Shown here in pieces: positions 59,495-64,000 of a stretch of 64,000 bases of DNA. The stretch is taken from positions 26,473,934 to 26,537,933 of the forward strand of contig NC_054743.1 in assembly GCF_018143015.1 (NCBI RefSeq), given 5' to 3'. Each line of letters opens with the position of its first letter. Positions within the stretch are counted from its first letter, which is position 1. The position numbers and the translations under genes were made by a program. The stretch comes from Lytechinus variegatus. Lineage: Eukaryota > Echinodermata > Echinoidea > Temnopleuroida > Toxopneustidae. The notes below the pieces were generated by a model that was not told where the DNA came from, ran no database searches, and was given only the letters and a program-made list of their open reading frames with translations.

Positions 59495-59915
59495 TGGTTA
59501 ATTGCCAATTCGTCCATGTTCCAACTCGTCCACTCACCACGTGATCTACCTTCATTTAGTCTAATGCCATTCCGTCTATAAACATTTCGTCTAACAACCA
59601 TTTGGTTCAATCATCACTTTATCTAATAACCAATTCGTCTTTTACCATTTCGTCTAATAACCAGTTGGTCTAATACCCATTTCCGTTTCATTCAGTTTGC
59701 ACAATCAACACTACTTTAATTAGACCAAATAATAAATGGACTATATGGTTATTGGGCCAACTGGTTATTAGACGGAATGGCATTAGACTAGATGAAAGTA
59801 GACAATATTGTGAGTAGACGAACTGATGATAAACAAAACTATAGTAGACGAGTTGGCAATTGGACTAATTGCCATTAGACATGTTAGACGAATTGGAAAT
59901 AAACCATAATGGTGA
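59495..59915. repeat. GTCTAAT hairpin element, copy 1
   Basis: Built from repeated short words ATTCGTCTAAT, CCATTTCGTCTA and their inverse TTAGACGAATGG. The left half uses one orientation and the right half the other, forming an imperfect palindrome. Confidence 0.75.
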
Positions 59916-60097
59916 TTAAGGGTGGAGGGTTTGGCATGAAAACCGCGAAACTTGCTTCTCTCGAGCTTTCTGCACTACTTTCAGCTTCACATCAATACCC
60001 TTGTTAGTAATTCCACTTGTCATTATTTCAAAGTAAGTTATGTCCGGATTCACTTTTCTTTATGACGTCATTGTAAAGGGACTGAGCCCGGTGATCG

Positions 60098-60455
60098 TGT
60101 GGTAAATTGCCAATTCGTCCACTGTCAACTCGTCCACTCACCATGTGATCTACCTTCATTTAGTCTAATGCCATTCCGTCTAACTTTTCATCTAACAACT
60201 ATTTGGTTCAATCATCACGCCGTATAATCACCAGTTCGTCTGACCATTTCGTCTCTTAACCAGTTCTGATATTCGTTTTATTTTCATTCATTTTGCCCAA
60301 TTAACACTTAGTATATAGTAAATATGGACTAAATGGCAAATGGACGAAATCGTAATTAAACCATGTGGATATTGGACGAACTGATGGTAGACCTAATGAT
60401 AGATGAGTTGGCAATTGGACGAATTGGCATTAGACCAAATGAAAATAAACCGATT
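60098..60455. repeat. GTCTAAT hairpin element, copy 2
   Basis: A direct second copy, sharing CAACTCGTCCACTCACCA and GTGATCTACCTTCATTTAGT with copy 1, about 610 bp downstream. It ends about 55 bp before the first GDAP2 exon identified. Confidence 0.75.
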
Positions 60456-60510
60456 ACCTTCAGCAAATAATTTTTCAACCCTTATAAAGTTAGCATTTTT
60501 TATCTTTCAG

Positions 60511-60667
60511 TAGTTATGGACGCTCTTAGTACCAACTTGGGAATAGTAGAAGAAAGTAGCCTTGAGAGATGGTCCAATACAGATGTCCCGGGTTACAGCA
60601 TCTCTGGCGATGAAAGAGAATCCAAATTCCCTTGCAGACGGGACCTCAACAAGAAACTTGTTCTGTG
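60511..60667 (+). CDS. GDAP2: GDAP2 first coding exon
   Basis: Acceptor TTTTTATCTTTCAG at 60510 precedes TAGTT and the ATG at 60516, so at least one non-coding exon must lie upstream. The stop just before the ATG in that frame supports this start. Encodes 50 codons plus two bases, ending LVLW. Donor GTAAGT. Confidence 0.85.
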
Positions 60668-63284
60668 GTAAGTAAAAAAAGGAAGAGCAGAATGAAACTA
60701 TTTAAATCAGAGAATTGTTTAAAAAGAGCAAGAAAATATAAGAAACATTGAAGGTTTGAGTAAAATGAGGAATGTTTTTATGAGCAAAAATGTGTTTTGC
60801 AGGTGACAATGATTCGGTGGTTCCACTAATGCTTTTTATTCCAAATATTTCCAGTTTTTTGGCTGTTTAAATGTTCGTTATCAATTGTCGCTTCAGAGAA
60901 TTATGATTCCCCACATTTGCTTATGGGCAATTCAACAGGTTGGTGGACATGAGCTTAAAAATTCAAATTCAATATTTTCTTGAATTTGTTAATACTTTAA
61001 GTCCTTCATACATGATAGTTTCAGGAACAAGAAATAAAAAGTTTATTTTCATATGTATACTTTGGAAAAAAATGGTCAAAAGTTGTGCTTCCATTGTGTA
61101 CCAAAATACAAGAAAAATAGTGAAAAATTAAATATGCCTTATTACCATTTTGTTGTTGCAACAACATACCACTTTATATATTTCTGAAGTTTAGAAGAGT
61201 CAAATTACTTAAAATACACAACCGCTTTTCAAGTAAATTTGTAGTAGTCATTCAAAAATAAATATTGCAACCTGTTCAGGTTATGTAAAGTGAGTAACCG
61301 AAAAAAACGATTTTGTTTTCTGAGAGAAAAATTCTTCACAGTTAATTGGTGGGATTTTAAATTCTCTTCCTTCAAACAATCTTTGACACAGTGATGACTA
61401 TCAAAATCATTAAAAAGTACAATTTTTTTATAAAATTGATGAAGAAAAACTGTAACGTGAGTAACTTTGTAACGTGAGTAACCATCATGTAATGTGAGTA
61501 ACCAGTAAAAATTATTCAGTTCGGTAACATTTTCTGTGGGATGTCAAGTTTTAAGTCTCATGGTTAGTTGTGAAGTTATTTTTGATTAATTAAAAGCAAA
61601 ATGAGGGTACATCTCTTTGATGCGACTCTTTGTTCATCAAAATATCAGTGGTCATACAATCACACAAAAAATTGAATATTAGTAGAAGTATTCACAATGC
61701 GAGAGTGCACTAGTAAGACTTGGTTTTGATTAACCTAACTTTAAAGAGTGTTTGAACAACACATTGAATGCCCTTACCTGTAACCCTATCTAGGCTGGGG
61801 TATTTTGGGAGTTGATATGGCCCGGGGGGTGGGGGGAGGGGGGGCTCCCAGGCCCCCCTTGAGATCACGGCCATTGGCCGCACGATCACGCCGAAAATTT
61901 GCATGCAGGTTGTCTTGGACATTATCTACAATACTATACAGTAATTTATTTCATGCAAATTGGTATTAAGCGTTTATGCTAATTTATGCATAATTAGTAA
62001 GCAAAATCATACTTTTCCCTCCTACTCCCTAATAAAGCTCCAATTGTTCCAATTTTTGGTATAAAATCTCTTTTAGATGTTCCTAGCAATGAATTTTACA
62101 CACATTATTGAATTTTTAATGACATGTGTGTTGTTAACCATACATGGACAAAATGTAACGTGAGTAACCGTAACGTGAGTAACCATATTATCTGCACCCC
62201 AAGTGAAAACCATGTGTTCTTTATTTTTTTAATTATATACAAAGTTTGTCTCCCTAATATACTTCTTTGAAATGGATATAATCATCTTTCATAAAAGCCT
62301 TGTATGAGGAGACTTTTCACTTATGTTGACTTTTCATTTTATGCATGTCCAAATCATGTAACGTGAGTAACCGACACATTCCAAAGATTTGCCAGGAGCA
62401 TAATAGAATTTCCTAAGTTTTGTTTTTATACGAAGGATAGTCAGACTGTGTACTTTGTTGTGATAAGGAGATGTTTAGTTCCTATCAATAATAATGGAGT
62501 TGCAGCTCCAAGTATGAGTCAAGGTGTCTCCAAATGTAACGTGAGTAACCGTGGAATAGCCCATATAAGTCTATAGGGGCATTGCAACAAAATATTTGCA
62601 ATTTTTTTAGTTGCAAATTTACAAGTGATGAGAACAATTTTAACAAGAGCAAATCAATTTGTAGTGATACAAGAAGCGAACCAGCAATCAATTACAAATG
62701 TGCAATTAATAGCGAAGAGTTCTGATTGATTGTGAAACCTTAAATTGACTTGCTATCGATTGCAAGTTTCTTGTAACATTCCTAGGCTCGTATTTTGAAC
62801 TCGGGTTTAAAGTGGTGGTTTAAGTATAGAGAGACAATTGGGGCACAAATCTTAATAAGTATGCTCAGTTTATTAACTCTTATGACACTCCAATCATTTG
62901 TAACTGTCTCAGAATGATAACTGAAATATTTTCTTCATTATGAAAGCAAAGGGAAACAAAATAGTAAATATACGAAATATGCAATGTACGCCAATGTTTT
63001 TGGCTTCCCATAATTTTAGCACAGAGTTAGACCATAGTCTAATTTAAACCTGACTTCAGAATACAGGCCCTTATGTCTAACGTAGCCTACCTGCCATACC
63101 AGTGAAGTTTTCTTTCTCAATTTTAATCATGAAATATCCAGGGACGGAGACATTTGCGATTTGGACTCCATGGCTATCATACACCCAACCAATGAATCGC
63201 TAACAGAACCTTGCCCACTCACCAACAAGATCTTCTCAAGGGCTGGAAATGACCTTGTGCAAGAAATCCAGACATCGTTTAGAA
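60516..63284 (+). CDS. GDAP2: GDAP2, 5' part of gene (macro-domain protein), partial
   Basis: Ganglioside-induced differentiation-associated protein 2 has an N-terminal macro domain and a C-terminal CRAL-TRIO domain; its precise function is poorly known. Two exons join in phase (60516-60667 and 63142-63284). They start MDALSTNLGI and pass through SKFPCRRDLNKKLVLWDGDI to AIIHPTNESLTE and KIFSRAGNDLVQEIQ. Human GDAP2 reads MDPLGAPSQF, then NGKVVLWKGDV, AIVNTSNESLTD and SIFMLAGPDL, so order and spacing agree. This covers about the first 98 residues, up to the first part of the macro domain. The TNESL loop stands where active macro domains carry NAAN, as in human GDAP2. The remaining exons lie beyond the window. 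Confidence 0.88.
60668..63141 (+). other. GDAP2 intron with dispersed 15-bp motif
   Basis: A 2.5 kb intron. Eight copies of GTAACGTGAGTAACC or close variants are scattered across it. A G/C-rich patch is at 61805-61860. Otherwise AT-rich. Confidence 0.8.
61285..62550 (+). repeat. Dispersed GTAACGTGAGTAACC motif, eight copies
   Basis: Copies start at 61285 (GTAAAGTGAGTAACC), 61452 (ends GTAACT), 61469, 61489 (GTAATG variant), 62155, 62170, 62358 and 62536. Some are adjacent and others 170-650 bp apart. All have the same orientation. Confidence 0.85.
63142..63284 (+). CDS. GDAP2: GDAP2 second coding exon, macro domain start
   Basis: Acceptor ATATCCAG, donor GTAAGT. Completes Trp from the previous exon, then reads DGDICDLDSMAIIHPTNESL and NKIFSRAGNDLVQEI, ending TSFR plus one base. 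This is the first beta-alpha part of the macro domain. Confidence 0.88.
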
Positions 63285-63309
63285 GTAAGTAAATACTGAT
63301 CTTGAAGGT

Positions 63310-63540
63310 AGAGTAGGATATCATGGCGTAATTTCCTTCAGCAAGAAATTTATCCACATTGTGCTGCACTCGACCCAGGTGAGGTGAATGGGTACCCGGC
63401 AGGATTAATTCCTTGAATGCATGAGTGCTGAGAGGCAGCTCGAGCTAAAGCCGGGGTAATAATAACAACGCGCCTCGGAATAGAATATTTCTAGATAGAT
63501 GGCGCTATATAAATGCCTATTATTATTATTATTATTATTA
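63310..63540 (+). mobile_element. tRNA-derived SINE with ATT tail, in GDAP2 intron 2
   Basis: Contains CACTCGACCCAGGTGAGG, GGGTACCCGGCAGGATTAAT and AGCTCGAGCTAAAGCCGG. It ends GATGGCGCTATATAAATGCC with an ATT repeat of eight or so units. From memory this matches SINEs common in sea urchin genomes. The tail is shared in style with the LINE 3' end at 19738-20035. Confidence 0.75.
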
Positions 63541-64000
63541 TCATTTGTATTCTTCAGGGTCTCTATTTTTTCCCACATTTTCAGAGCTATTTCTTTCATT
63601 TTTAAGGCTACTTTTTCGTGGAAGCAAGGAATTATGGAGTAATTAACCAAATATGATTTTTCTGCCATAGTTAGAATATTGATTTTCTAAATAATTATAT
63701 GATATTGCCTGGCCCTGAGGGAACATCAAATGTGTCGCCTGCAACAGAATCATATTGCCCTAGTCTTTAGATGAGGGCAATGGGATTCTTTTAAGGTCAT
63801 CATATTTGATGTTTCCCAAAAGAAGAGCCAGTCAGTATTAGTATTATTACATGGGCTAAGGCTGTATGATGTGGGAGACAATGTGTAATTCAAGCTATTA
63901 TTTGGAATAATTTATATGCCTGTTTGCTTATCACTACTCGGGCTGATTTCAAGCGTAAGCTGCCTGTGTTCCGTTTTGAAATTTAAAAAAGCCATAGAAA
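63541..64000 (+). other. GDAP2 intron 2, to window edge
   Basis: No further exon recognised. The window ends inside the gene. Confidence 0.6.

Overview
This window is animal nuclear DNA, most likely from an echinoderm and probably a sea urchin. The evidence is AT-rich sequence, genes split into short exons by GT-AG introns, dense short inverted-repeat transposons, a tRNA-type SINE ending in an ATT tail, and a GGTCA-rich tandem repeat that I associate with echinoderm genomes. The species assignment is inference. No CRISPR array, operon or rRNA gene is present, and I recognised no intact tRNA gene.

Two host genes are supported, both on the + strand. The first is a parkin (PRKN) orthologue, an RBR E3 ubiquitin ligase, in ten coding exons between 3325 and 19185. 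All splice phases join into a 462-codon protein, close to the 465 residues of human parkin, with Ubl, RING0, RING1, IBR, REP and RING2 in order and all zinc ligands and the catalytic cysteine present. The second is the 5' end of a GDAP2 orthologue (macro domain plus CRAL-TRIO family), with exons at 60511-60667 and 63142-63284, running off the right edge. In known biology parkin works with PINK1 in mitophagy; nothing here links the two genes functionally.

Layout: 1-3180 holds two LINE fragments on the - strand. 3325-19185 is parkin, whose introns hold at least seven inverted-repeat elements, a GGTCA minisatellite, a GAT microsatellite, a run of duplicated 3' splice-site units before one exon, and two decayed copies of the first IBR exon. 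19738-20035 is a LINE 3' end. 21339-21955 holds pogo-like and Harbinger transposase scraps. 22440-37560 is a tandem array of six units, each carrying broken pieces of a Harbinger (HARBI1-like) transposase. 40918-42007 is a fold-back Tc1/mariner-type element. 42430-43320 is a long polypyrimidine tract. 44165-54998 is a 10.8 kb inverted repeat with diverged arms of about 4 kb, carrying nested MITEs. 55192-57909 has a hairpin element and another TIR element. 59495-60455 has two copies of a hairpin element. 60511 to the end is GDAP2, whose first intron carries a dispersed 15-bp motif, followed by a SINE.

The strongest leads are the decayed tandem copies of a parkin exon, the multiplied splice-acceptor units, parkin sequence changes at sites used in PINK1/phospho-ubiquitin activation, the Harbinger array with a nearly exact 2.87 kb repeat, and the large inverted repeat with exon-like blocks in its arms.
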